A stretch of 34,581 bases of DNA, taken from assembly GCA_937910305.1 (NCBI GenBank), contig CALEPS010000023.1:1-34581 (forward strand), in the 5' to 3' direction. Positions 1 to 6,589 of the stretch are shown piece by piece. The notes under the pieces are model-generated. The model was given only the letters and a program-made list of their open reading frames with translations, searched no databases and was not told the origin of the DNA. Every line of letters begins with the position of its first letter. Position 1 is the first letter of the stretch. The position numbers were made by a program, and so were the translations under genes. The stretch comes from an uncultured Bacteroidales bacterium. GTDB taxonomy: Bacteria > Bacteroidota > Bacteroidia > Bacteroidales > Paludibacteraceae.

Positions 1-30
1 CGTCCTCGCAACTCGTTTGCGAGGTTCCCA

Positions 31-180
31 CCCTGTTTCAAGAATACCTCAAGGGGGAGCGCTTCGATTAAGTAGCAAAGCAGTTCCCGAAAAAGAGGCA
101 GACGGGCTCGGAGCCGCCGCACAGGAGAATGGCACAGGGGCGGAAAGACTACCCTACGCACGCTCGGCACAGCGTTGTGA
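31..180 (+). pseudogene. decayed 3' end of nifJ (third copy, inverted)
   Basis: Read on the plus strand, this stretch aligns with the last ~45 codons of the intact nifJ (22104-25673, minus strand). Matching blocks are the codons for FQ-YLKGE near 37-59, VAKQFPK near 72-91, EADxL near 95-108, a Gln-Glu-Asn run near 120-130, and the final LGT block near 160-172. It carries an in-frame TAA at 69-71 and several frameshifts, so it is a relic. It is far more diverged than the copy at 17762-18574 and has the opposite orientation. Its 5' part lies outside the window or is lost. The alignment was done by eye. Confidence 0.75.
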
Positions 181-378
181 TATTAAGGAACACGCACACA
201 ACTGCGCGTATAGAAATCATAGCAGGAATCTATTTCCGCTATGATTGTTTATACATTCTGTCCTATGGCGGTCATACGCTGGCCGGTTCTTATTATTCAA
301 GACATGTCTCTTGCGGGTTACCGCACCAACAAGCCCGCGAACGTAGAGAGCACCTTATTAAAGGGGAAAAGCTCAAAA
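181..378. repeat. nifJ downstream flank, inverted partner of 17566-17757
   Basis: The DNA after the decayed nifJ tail matches, in inverted orientation, the DNA after the truncated nifJ copy. Shared landmarks in the same order are a CACGCACACA block (191-200), TGCGCGTATA (203-212), a hairpin, GTTTATACAT (247-256), the 16-mer TTCAAGACATGTCTC plus one base (about 296-310, containing the palindrome AGACATGTCT), and GGGGAAAAGCTC (363-374). The match ends just before the amidase stop codon at 388, so it marks one edge of the 17-kb accessory segment. Confidence 0.7.
215..246. terminator. hairpin at the position of the nifJ terminator
   Basis: AATCATAG (215-222) pairs with CTATGATT (239-246), with an inner GGAA/TTCC stem. 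It occupies the place where the copy near 17.7 kb has a different stem with a UUCG loop. Flanks are conserved but the stem sequence is not, which suggests the structure matters. There is only a weak U-run. Confidence 0.5.
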
Positions 379-387
379 GAAAAGAGA

Positions 388-1227
388 CTAACGGAGCGTA
401 TAGTATTTGATGACAAGACGGAGAACGAGGTATGCGAGAATGCAGCAAATAGCAAAGATGAGGACTCGGGTACACCAACGATAGAAAGGAGGGATGTATT
501 TCTCGGGTGGCAGAGTAATGAGTGTTTCTTTGTCTTGGTAGATAGTGTCAGTATGGTGCTTTATGGAATAACGGATGTCCGTGTGCCACTTGTGAATATA
601 CACCGTGTCTCGCATTATTGCTACTGCCATGCTATCGTGGAGGTATACGCTATCGTGGTGATAGATGTTACGAATGACGATGCTGTCATTGTGTGGAGTG
701 GTGACGGTTGGAGTGACTGTTTTGCAGGAAGGACAGAAGAACAAGAGGCATAGCGTGATAAGTATAGCAATAAAAGGAATCATTTTCACAGAATCCATAT
801 TGGGGGAACCCTGTTCAACGGACAGGTAGGCATATTCCTCCGTTGCGTCAAAACAGGGACAGGCTTTGGCTGAAAAGTCACGGTGTCCGTGAATGGTTGC
901 ATCCGGGAATCGGTGTTTGAGAGATGTGAGCAAGGAGCGCATGGCTTCACGTTGTGCCGGTGTGCGTGTATCAGCAGGTTTGCCATTGTCATTCAGTCCG
1001 CCGACATAGCAGATGCCTATGCTGTGGGCGTTATGCCCTTTGCAATGTGCTCCGACGGCGGAGAGAGGTCTGCCCACTTCGACAGTACCGTCCACCAGAA
1101 TGAGGTAGTGGTAGCCAATGTCACTAAAGCCACGCTCCCGATGCCACCGGCGCACATCGTTCACATTGATATGCGCCAACGGTTTGGTGGCAGTACAGTG
1201 GATGATGATAGAATTGATTGTGCGCAT
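388..1227 (-). CDS. N-acetylmuramoyl-L-alanine amidase fused to a spanin-like membrane tail
   Basis: 279 aa. Residues 1-135 are an amidase_2/PGRP-type domain that cuts the amide bond between MurNAc and the stem peptide. Probable zinc ligands are H10 in IIIHCTAT, a His in IHGHRDF (113 or 115) and a Cys in KACPC (123 or 125). The domain is followed without a stop by a hydrophobic segment ending in a lipobox-like FFCPSC (about 150-168), a charged His/Asp-rich periplasmic-type region, and a C-terminal membrane helix (about 252-270). In related Bacteroidales clusters I would expect that tail as a separate lipoprotein-like gene, so this looks like an endolysin-spanin fusion. It follows a holin-like gene (1251-1472) at 23 bp. 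A phage-derived lysis function is inferred. A missed stop or frameshift between two original genes is the alternative. Confidence 0.85.
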   Translation of the reverse strand: MRTINSIIIHCTATKPLAHINVNDVRRWHRERGFSDIGYHYLILVDGTVEVGRPLSAVGAHCKGHNAHSIGICYVGGLNDNGKPADTRTPAQREAMRSLLTSLKHRFPDATIHGHRDFSAKACPCFDATEEYAYLSVEQGSPNMDSVKMIPFIAILITLCLLFFCPSCKTVTPTVTTPHNDSIVIRNIYHHDSVYLHDSMAVAIMRDTVYIHKWHTDIRYSIKHHTDTIYQDKETLITLPPEKYIPPFYRWCTRVLIFAICCILAYLVLRLVIKYYTLR

Positions 1228-1250
1228 AACGATTGGATTGTTTAGAGGTT

Positions 1251-1472
1251 TTACATTCGTTGTTTACAGTTCTCTCGGAAACAGGCTCTCTTCTCCAAAG
1301 CGGTAAGACGCTCGTCCAGAAAGTTGATTCGATTGATGAGAACTTGGTCCGTAAGACCAGCTGCATCTGCTTGCGCTTTCTTGCGCAATGCCCGTATCGA
1401 AAAGATCTCAACAAGCGATGTGCTACCCAGTACGGCGGTCAGGACAGAAAGAATAATTTCTAAAGGGCTCAT
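1251..1472 (-). CDS. holin-like small membrane protein
   Basis: 73 aa. One N-terminal hydrophobic helix (about residues 4-24) is followed by a charged, probably coiled-coil segment (about 27-60). Size, topology and position directly before the amidase fit a phage-type holin or lysis accessory protein. The start is preceded by the AACAACTATG context also seen at 3858 and 9159. No family was recognised with certainty; the holin label rests on context. Confidence 0.6.
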   Translation of the reverse strand: MSPLEIILSVLTAVLGSTSLVEIFSIRALRKKAQADAAGLTDQVLINRINFLDERLTALEKRACFRENCKQRM

Positions 1473-1502
1473 AGTTGTTTGTATTTAGATTTGTTTAAAA
1501 AT

Positions 1503-1531
1503 TGCCCGCGTGAGTTGTAGCCCACGCGGGC
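1503..1531 (-). terminator. intrinsic terminator after 1538-1915
   Basis: GCCCGCGTG pairs with CACGCGGGC around an 11-nt loop. Read on the minus strand it is followed by a U-rich ATTTTT tract. It lies between the 125-aa gene and the holin-like gene, so the lysis genes may be separately expressed or attenuated. Confidence 0.75.
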
Positions 1532-1537
1532 GTTAAC

Positions 1538-1915
1538 TTATCCGATGGTCTTCAGACGCTCCGGCATGGTCACCGTGTTCGTGCTCTCGTTGTAGCACTT
1601 CCACGCCTTGCCAAAGAGCCAACCTTTATAGGTTGTGTACTTGAAGTTCGGGCGGGTCTTCTTCTCCTCGATGAAGTCCATCTGGTCGTACGTGAGGTGC
1701 GACAAGTCCATCGAACGTTCGAGAGCTGCCTGACGAACAACCTTGAACTTAGCACGTACCTTCAGTTCCTCGGTACTTGCCGGAGTGGTACGGTCGCCAT
1801 GTACGGATGTGTACTTGCGGCCGCTCCATCTGCGGTAGTTGTAGCACGTGCGGTACTTGCGAGAAATCTTCCCCGAAATGTGGTGTACGGGATCTTCAAA
1901 AGCTACTTTTCCCAT
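1538..1915 (-). CDS. small conserved protein, paralogous to 1991-2302 and 18862-19410
   Basis: 125 aa from ATG 1915; an upstream in-frame ATG at 1975 gives an unlikely extension. It starts MGKVAFEDPVHHISGK and continues basic and Tyr-rich, then has an EL...KF helical segment followed by AA. The pattern F-x-x-P-V-x-x-I-x-G-K, an R/T-rich stretch, then EL-x4-KF aligns with the product of 1991-2302 and, at the N terminus, with that of 18862-19410. I recognise this as a recurrent small Bacteroidales family often near amidase genes but know no function. No signal peptide or membrane helix. Confidence 0.75.
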   Translation of the reverse strand: MGKVAFEDPVHHISGKISRKYRTCYNYRRWSGRKYTSVHGDRTTPASTEELKVRAKFKVVRQAALERSMDLSHLTYDQMDFIEEKKTRPNFKYTTYKGWLFGKAWKCYNESTNTVTMPERLKTIG

Positions 1916-1990
1916 GGTTTGCGTGGCTATGGGGTTGCCCTTTGCAGGGCTTCCCCGATACCCTCTAAGCCACATGAGAGGGGAAAATGG

Positions 1991-2302
1991 TTAAGAGTTA
2001 AGCTTCGCGTATTCACTGGCGAGCACGAAACCGTATAAGGTCTGGTACTTGGTCTGCGCTTTGAAATCAGCCTCGTACGTAGCACGAGTAGTAGGGTCAG
2101 CCAGTGCGGTCTTGGCAGCCGCAGCAGCGGTTTTGAACTTGTTTTGGCGAGCCAATTCGTTTTCGGAATACGGCTTGGTGCGAGGATTACAAATCTGGCT
2201 TGTGAAATTCGTTTGACGCACCTTCTTGAAAATGATTTTGGAATGGGAGCAAACCTTTCCACGGAAATCCGTGAACGGGATTTCAAGATTAAACTTACTC
2301 AT
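1991..2302 (-). CDS. small conserved protein, paralogue of 1538-1915
   Basis: 103 aa, starting MSKFNLEIPFTDFRGK. It has a basic middle with TNFTSQ, then ENELARQNKF and an Ala-rich helix, ending in a Tyr/Phe-rich segment (YGFVLASEYAK). The layout follows the neighbour at 1538-1915: a short N-terminal strand motif with GK, a basic variable part, and a helix starting EL-x4-KF. The start has an AACAATTATG context like several other genes here. No known domain recognised. Function unknown. Confidence 0.75.
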   Translation of the reverse strand: MSKFNLEIPFTDFRGKVCSHSKIIFKKVRQTNFTSQICNPRTKPYSENELARQNKFKTAAAAAKTALADPTTRATYEADFKAQTKYQTLYGFVLASEYAKLNS

Positions 2303-2335
2303 AATTGTTTGAATTTTGAGGATTAATAAATAGGG

Positions 2336-2599
2336 TTAATTGATACTATGGAGAGTACATGTCCATTCGTGAACAAAAGTCAGCGACTGCGCCAATGTGT
2401 CATGGATGATTTTGCATGCTTCATCCGGATAGAAGAGTTTCGAGTCAAGCGGAGGAACGGTTACCGTGAGTACATTCTCGTTCGCTTGGAATTCCGGATT
2501 GAGCGTTTCCAGATGATAAAGGACGGCGGATTTCGCTTTCAGCATCTCATCTGCACTCTGGCATTTGATTTCGATTTTGACGATGTGTTTCGCTTTCAT
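2336..2599 (-). CDS. small hypothetical protein
   Basis: 87 aa from ATG 2599 (MKAKHIVKIEIKC). The open frame continues upstream to 2767, but the extension is low-complexity and overlaps the inverted repeat at 2693-2792, so the inner start is preferred. The protein is a mixed alpha/beta candidate: a strand (IVKIEIKC), a helix (SADEMLKAKSAVLYHLETL), a strand (NVLTVTVPP) and a helix (PDEACKIIHDTLAQSLTF). This is a ferredoxin-like arrangement, but I recognise no family. Confidence 0.6.
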   Translation of the reverse strand: MKAKHIVKIEIKCQSADEMLKAKSAVLYHLETLNPEFQANENVLTVTVPPLDSKLFYPDEACKIIHDTLAQSLTFVHEWTCTLHSIN

Positions 2600-2692
2600 A
2601 ACAGTAATGTATTTAATTGTTAAACTTATCGAATTGGAGTTGTTTGGTAGCCCCGTCTTTTCGGGACGCGTTTCTATAATAATACTGCATAA

Positions 2693-2792
2693 AGTAGCGG
2701 CAAGTAAATTTATAATTGCAGCTGATTGCTGCTGAATTCCTTTCGAAGCTTGATTTTTACTGCTCAAAAAGTTTTTGTAACTTGCCGCTACT
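2693..2792. repeat. perfect 13-bp inverted repeat with 74-bp spacer
   Basis: AGTAGCGGCAAGT (2693-2705) and its exact reverse complement (2780-2792) flank 74 bp upstream of the 2336-2599 gene. A smaller GCAGC/GCTGC pair lies inside. It could be a regulator site pair, a large cruciform or the ends of a small inserted element. No clear promoter is seen in the spacer. Confidence 0.6.
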
Positions 2793-2805
2793 ACTGCCGT
2801 TGCTT

Positions 2806-3339
2806 TTAGCGGTGCGGGTTAAGGAGTTCCGCTAACTGCTCAATAGCCATTTTTGACTTTATCGGTACATGGAGGCTATTCAGTTTGGGCAGTTGGCGGT
2901 TGTTCTTATCCACAAAATGATTATAGACACAAGTCCATTTGCCGATTCCTTGCGGAGTGGTGATATAACTCTGATCCGTTAGGACACGAATCAGGTACGA
3001 TAGCTGGAGATTAGAACCCGTCCACTTGATGCGGGCATGCGAATCCTTTCCTTCAAACAGAGAGAAGAAATCATCGGGGTTAGTGTCCGATGCAATCCAT
3101 TGAGCACGGAGAAGGTGCTGATAGAGTGTCGTAATGCGCTGTGGAGCTGTGGAGAGCCAGCGATACGTGAATGTTGCTGTAGTAACACGGTGCGCAGTGC
3201 GCTTACGTGAACCAGAATGAGAACGGTGCGGAGTATGCGGATCCGCAATAGTGATAGACAATCCAAGGATGTCGTTGATCCGTTGGATACAATGCTGCAA
3301 CTCTGTAAGTTGCGCAGAAGTTAAAGTTTTAGTTTTCAT
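2806..3339 (-). CDS. hypothetical basic protein
   Basis: 177 aa from ATG 3339 (MKTKTLTSAQL), chosen over the open-frame ATG at 3384 because the extra 15 residues overlap an unstructured leader. It has an N-terminal helix, a basic linker with HRSHSGSRKR near residue 40, then a helical region with YQHLLRAQW, a FFSLFEGKD motif and a C-terminal segment with WTCVYNHFVDK. The composition suggests a cytosolic, possibly DNA-binding protein of mobile-element type. No firm domain recognised. Confidence 0.65.
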   Translation of the reverse strand: MKTKTLTSAQLTELQHCIQRINDILGLSITIADPHTPHRSHSGSRKRTAHRVTTATFTYRWLSTAPQRITTLYQHLLRAQWIASDTNPDDFFSLFEGKDSHARIKWTGSNLQLSYLIRVLTDQSYITTPQGIGKWTCVYNHFVDKNNRQLPKLNSLHVPIKSKMAIEQLAELLNPHR

Positions 3340-3426
3340 AACCGAAGGATTTATGCTCGGCTTTGAAAGTGAATGCGCATTCATGGATATCCAAGCCTAA
3401 CAAAACCTTGCGGTTTGCCAAAATAA

Positions 3427-3457
3427 GAGGGCTCGCACGAGAATTGTGCGAGCCCTC
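3427..3457 (-). terminator. strong hairpin terminator
   Basis: GAGGGCTCGCAC (3427-3438) pairs perfectly with GTGCGAGCCCTC (3446-3457) around a 7-nt loop. On the minus strand the stem is followed by TTATTTTGG. It lies 24 bp beyond the stop of the 34-codon frame at 3481-3585. Confidence 0.8.
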
Positions 3458-3480
3458 CGGTCAAATACTCTTTGTTATCT

Positions 3481-3585
3481 TCAAGAGCATCTATATCGTT
3501 TTCTGCGCCAACTACGTTCAGCAGCCTTCTGCGCATTTTTGTTGTTTCTAAAGCCTCTATGGGCTAATAAAGTTCTGCCAGTCAT
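3481..3585 (-). CDS. possible 34-aa basic peptide
   Basis: MTGRTLLAHRGFRNNKN and onward, very rich in Arg and Lys. It is followed at once by the strong terminator at 3427-3457 and preceded by an A/T-rich leader, so the DNA is probably transcribed. There is no homology I recognise, and chance coding at this length is quite possible. Confidence 0.3.
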   Translation of the reverse strand: MTGRTLLAHRGFRNNKNAQKAAERSWRRKRYRCS

Positions 3586-3678
3586 TTTCTTAAATTTTTA
3601 CTAGGTTATACAATTTTTTCATTTAATGCTAAAGGGTTCAATCCCTATTTATAGATTCTTGCCATAGCATATAATTTT

Positions 3679-3858
3679 TTAATGGTTATTAACTTTGATG
3701 GTTTCTTTCGCCTGAGCCAAAAGCTCTTCCCAGCGATCCATCGATTTTTTTACCTTCCTATCTAGGCTTTCCCCCCAGGTCTGCTCGAATTCTTTTTCCG
3801 ATACTGAGTTGGCCCGGATAGTATCAATCCTGTCAATTAGGTTAGTTCCTTTTACCAT
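3679..3858 (-). CDS. 59-aa hypothetical protein
   Basis: The frame runs from ATG 3858, preceded by the AACAACTATG context found at other small genes here, to TAA 3679-3681. It encodes a charged, mostly helical protein, MVKGTNLIDRIDTIRANSVS followed by a segment with EQTWGESL. The QTWGE(S/T)L piece recurs in the 25-codon leader frame at 4803-4880. No domain recognised. Confidence 0.55.
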   Translation of the reverse strand: MVKGTNLIDRIDTIRANSVSEKEFEQTWGESLDRKVKKSMDRWEELLAQAKETIKVNNH

Positions 3859-3920
3859 AGTTGTTTTTATGGGGTAACTTTCTCCCCTATTAAATTAATA
3901 AATGTTAACTATATAAAAGA

Positions 3921-3955
3921 GGAGCCCGCTTGGTGTATAGCCCTTTGCGGGCCCC
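3921..3955 (-). terminator. terminator of the sigma-like gene
   Basis: GGAGCCCGC pairs with GCGGGCCCC (one mismatch), and on the minus strand TCTTTTATAT follows. It sits 10 bp past the stop of 3965-4564. Confidence 0.7.
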
Positions 3956-3964
3956 TATTTCATT

Positions 3965-4564
3965 TTATTTAGCCTTCTGCTTTGCAATCAGCTTCAGGAG
4001 TTTCTTTTCCAGTCTCAAAACTGTCTCTACGTCCGTGTTCATGGCGACTGCAATACCAATATATGAGTCGTCATTGAACATAGCATCCAGATAAGCTAAC
4101 AGTTCCGGGTATTTTGCGACTTCTTTTCTGGCTATCTCGTAGCCATTCTCGCGCATCTCAGCTTCCCATTTCCACTGAGCTGCAATACCCATTTCAATAG
4201 CTTCACGGTCTTCGTCATAGTCACTAATCAGGTAGAATTCGAGCTGACCTTGCTCGTAATACTTCTCGATAATGTGACTCATCTTACTCTTGGCGATGTT
4301 AATGAGCATCGTTCTGAGTTGCCATGTTGGTTTCCAGTGCCATTCGCCGCAGAACAGTGCCATCTGACACTCATCACTAATCACATCGACGGCATAGCCG
4401 CCCATTGCTGCACAGGAGAAAGGCCCTTCTTCAAGACTGAATCCGCGACGGATGATTTGGAAATGCACCCATCGCTTGAGCTGTCCCAAGGCTCTTTTCC
4501 TTTCCAGCGGAGTAGTGGCTGCTAAGCGTTGCCACTCCTCCATAGTTAAATTAACTTCTTTCAT
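3965..4564 (-). CDS. sigma-70-like (ECF-type) protein, tentative
   Basis: 199 aa. The middle (WQLRTMLINIAKSKMSHIIE, about residues 80-100) resembles sigma region 2, and the C terminus (PELLAYLDAMF...IAVAMNTDVETVLRLEKKLLKLI, about 150-195) resembles a region-4 helix-turn-helix. The spacing is that of a small sigma factor, but the promoter-recognition helix is not typical, so the call is tentative; a phage-type regulator is the alternative. It has its own promoter at 4935-4968 with a ~370-nt leader that holds a terminator-like hairpin (4720-4765), so expression may need readthrough. It is the first gene of the minus-strand run ending at the amidase. Confidence 0.5.
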   Translation of the reverse strand: MKEVNLTMEEWQRLAATTPLERKRALGQLKRWVHFQIIRRGFSLEEGPFSCAAMGGYAVDVISDECQMALFCGEWHWKPTWQLRTMLINIAKSKMSHIIEKYYEQGQLEFYLISDYDEDREAIEMGIAAQWKWEAEMRENGYEIARKEVAKYPELLAYLDAMFNDDSYIGIAVAMNTDVETVLRLEKKLLKLIAKQKAK

Positions 4565-4719
4565 AGGAATAAAAGTATTAGTTAATAATATTGTTATTTA
4601 TGCAAAACGCAATAAGTTGCTTTATGCATTGTCTTTGCTTCTCACATGTATATATACCGTAAATTTTTCAATTTTCATATACTCCGATCATTTTTTTTCA
4701 TTTTTTCTTCATTTTTCAC

Positions 4720-4934
4720 AAAAAAAACAGCGGAAACTCAGAACTTTCGTCCTTAGTCCCCGCTGCAGCAGAACTTACCAGATACGGAATCCCCGATAGG
4801 CTTTACCCATTATCCGTATCTAATCTTGTATTTTCAAATTTCAGGGTCTCGCCCCAAGTTTGTTTTCTTAAATTTTTCATTACGTTGTTCTGTAGTGCGG
4901 GGAATACTATCCCTTGACTTTTTGTTAAATTCGC
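4720..4934 (-). ncRNA. structured leader or small RNA upstream of the sigma-like gene
   Basis: Transcription from the promoter at 4935-4968 would first make an RNA of ~215 nt. It contains a perfect 8-bp stem, GATACGGA/TCCGTATC (4781-4788 with 4813-4820), and then CAGCGG/CCGCTG (4728-4733 with 4760-4765) followed by eight U residues (4720-4727 on plus). That end looks like an intrinsic terminator ~155 bp before the sigma-like start. It is either an independent small RNA or an attenuator. No known RNA family recognised. Confidence 0.5.
4803..4880 (-). CDS. possible 25-aa leader peptide
   Basis: The frame MKNLRKQTWGETLKFENTRL continues five codons to TAA (4803-4805). It lies inside the leader RNA and its stop falls in the loop of the 8-bp stem, so ribosome position could affect folding. 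QTWGETL resembles QTWGESL in the 59-aa protein at 3679-3858. It could equally be a remnant of that gene. Confidence 0.3.
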   Translation of the reverse strand: MKNLRKQTWGETLKFENTRLDTDNG

Positions 4935-4968
4935 TGCAAAGATACAACAAATTCTTAATAAATGCAAA
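4935..4968 (-). promoter_or_regulatory. Bacteroidota sigma-ABfr promoter
   Basis: On the minus strand: TTTG, exactly 20 bp, TATCTTTGCA. This matches the primary sigma factor consensus of Bacteroidota. It drives the leader RNA and the sigma-like gene 3965-4564. Confidence 0.8.
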
Positions 4969-5143
4969 TTATTTATTAAAAAAATGCATAATTTATGTGT
5001 TTTTTATCGCGAATAGCGAGTTGAGCAATTTACGCTACATTGTTCGCATATCGGGATCGAAAGAGAGTGACAAATATTATATACGTGTCATTTTTCGGGC
5101 AATGCTTTAACCTCAGAAACAATAGTAAAGTAGTGTGAAAGAA
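4969..5143. other. AT-rich gene-free spacer
   Basis: Between the leader promoter (4968) and the terminator of the envelope operon (5144) I see no convincing coding frame. The stretch is A/T-rich and has one imperfect pairing around the AGCAAT and ATTGTTC blocks near 5023-5045. Confidence 0.5.
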
Positions 5144-5172
5144 AGAGCGAGGAGAAATAAACTCCACGCTCT
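5144..5172 (-). terminator. terminator of the envelope operon
   Basis: AGAGCG-GGAG pairs with CTCC-CGCTCT, and on the minus strand a TTTCTTTC tract follows. It closes the run of genes 9618 to 5195. Confidence 0.75.
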
Positions 5173-5194
5173 CATGATTAGTCTTTATATAAAA

Positions 5195-5800
5195 TTATTC
5201 CGCTCTCCACCCAAAGGGACTGACATTTCCTTGTTTGGCAAAGTTAAAGATGGTTTCTTTGTAGCCCCTTTTGGATTCGTTCCCTTCATCATCCACCATA
5301 TCGAGTTGCTTGAAACATTCTTCAAACAATCCAATTTCTCGGTACATTTCTGCTCTATCTAATGGATCCGAAAAATATTCCATTAGATGAAGCATGTTAT
5401 CCTTGAATATATGAAAACCTTGCTCTGTTGGAACCGGTGGATTTTGTATGCGTCTGAACTCGTCATTAAACGCGCCCAAAATACGAAGACGATGGTTGTA
5501 ATCAACCACATCATCTTTCTCTAATTTTGAATAGTCCTCATAGGACTGACTAAAATAGTTCCAACCGACAGGATCAACAAATTCAAAGTCAGCCGTATCT
5601 TTAATAAGTACGTGGCTCGCTTTGATAATGTAATATTTCCCACAATGCGGACACTTCTGAACCAAAGAAGGAACAGCAACTTGAGGTAACAAATGCCTAT
5701 AGTCAGACCACATGATATTCTCATTAGAATAATAGCACAATAGTTCTAACTTATCTTTGTGACCTCTACAATATGGACAAACTCTATTTTCTTCTGACAT
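5195..5800 (-). CDS. zinc-ribbon protein, function unknown
   Basis: 201 aa from ATG 5800 (MSEENRV). An ATG at 5812 overlapping the previous stop is also possible. Two Cys pairs, C8-PY-C11 and C50-PH-C53, can form a split zinc ribbon. The rest is helical and charged, with several Tyr/Phe-rich segments, and has no signal peptide, so the protein is probably cytosolic. It is the last gene before the terminator at 5144-5172, directly downstream of the VWA lipoprotein. The C-terminal part looks like helical repeats (EYFSDPLDRAEMYREIGLFE). No specific family recognised. Confidence 0.7.
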   Translation of the reverse strand: MSEENRVCPYCRGHKDKLELLCYYSNENIMWSDYRHLLPQVAVPSLVQKCPHCGKYYIIKASHVLIKDTADFEFVDPVGWNYFSQSYEDYSKLEKDDVVDYNHRLRILGAFNDEFRRIQNPPVPTEQGFHIFKDNMLHLMEYFSDPLDRAEMYREIGLFEECFKQLDMVDDEGNESKRGYKETIFNFAKQGNVSPFGWRAE

Positions 5801-5808
5801 ATTATTTA

Positions 5809-6573
5809 TCATTTAAACCAACCATCTTCTTTGTTTCTGTCGCGGTAATAGTCGTTGCGTTCTTGCTTAGACATTCCCTTGGTGTCTTTGTTGTATTGCG
5901 ACATGCGCTCATAGTAATCAGCCGAAGCGTCTATGCCACTTTGCCATGCCTCTTTCATTCCGTCTGCGGTATATTCGAATACTCTATAGTTGTCTATGTG
6001 CATAGAAGCGGCCGTCTGTGCTACATCTTGGTTTGTACCCATAAAAACAAACATAACTCCTTGACCTTTCAGAGCATCTATGCGGTCCGTCACATCATAA
6101 ATTGAATAGTGCTTAGAGGCATTTTCGAGACCATCGCTGATAATGGTAACAACTGCCGTCGCATTTTCGAGGCTGTCTAACCTAACTTTGAGTGACTCCA
6201 GTGAAATGCCTATAGCATCCCATAAAGCAGTATTTCCTTGCGGCCTATAATCATCGAGCAATAAATTCGGGATACTCTGAATAGTATCGCAGTCGAATAC
6301 ATTCGTCACGGAATCGTTAAAAAACGACAAAGTGATATAGTTCTGTTGCTCGATAGCATTTTGTTCCTGTGCGTTACGAACTACTTCCAAAATACCATTA
6401 TAGCCATGAACGGCTGCTTCTCGGAGAGGAGACATAGAAGCACTTCGATCTAAGATCACGATGTTATAAATCTTAACAACATCGATATTCTCGTCGGTTG
6501 TTTGAGTATGTTGCTTAGTACAGCTTATGAGCGCTAAGATAGCAACGACACAAATGAGGAGTTTGGTTTTCAT
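5809..6573 (-). CDS. von Willebrand factor A domain lipoprotein
   Basis: 254 aa from ATG 6573 (MKTKLLICVV); the longer frame from 6600 lacks a sensible signal. A lipobox LISC puts the acylated Cys at 18. A VWA domain follows (about 35-215) with an intact metal-ion-dependent adhesion site: D42-x-S44-x-S46 in LDRSASM, T115 in GNTALWD and D147 in ISDG. VWA domains bind protein ligands through a divalent metal. The C terminus is charged and helical. It lies 16 bp after the lipoprotein gene 6590-7714 and overlaps or abuts the next gene. I infer an envelope-anchored partner-binding subunit of the operon. Confidence 0.85.
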   Translation of the reverse strand: MKTKLLICVVAILALISCTKQHTQTTDENIDVVKIYNIVILDRSASMSPLREAAVHGYNGILEVVRNAQEQNAIEQQNYITLSFFNDSVTNVFDCDTIQSIPNLLLDDYRPQGNTALWDAIGISLESLKVRLDSLENATAVVTIISDGLENASKHYSIYDVTDRIDALKGQGVMFVFMGTNQDVAQTAASMHIDNYRVFEYTADGMKEAWQSGIDASADYYERMSQYNKDTKGMSKQERNDYYRDRNKEDGWFK

Positions 6574-6589
6574 AGTAGCATTTCTTATT

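Noticed and set aside
241..753. 170-codon plus-strand frame
   Set aside because: Runs antisense through the amidase tail and the inverted flank; its product has no sensible features.
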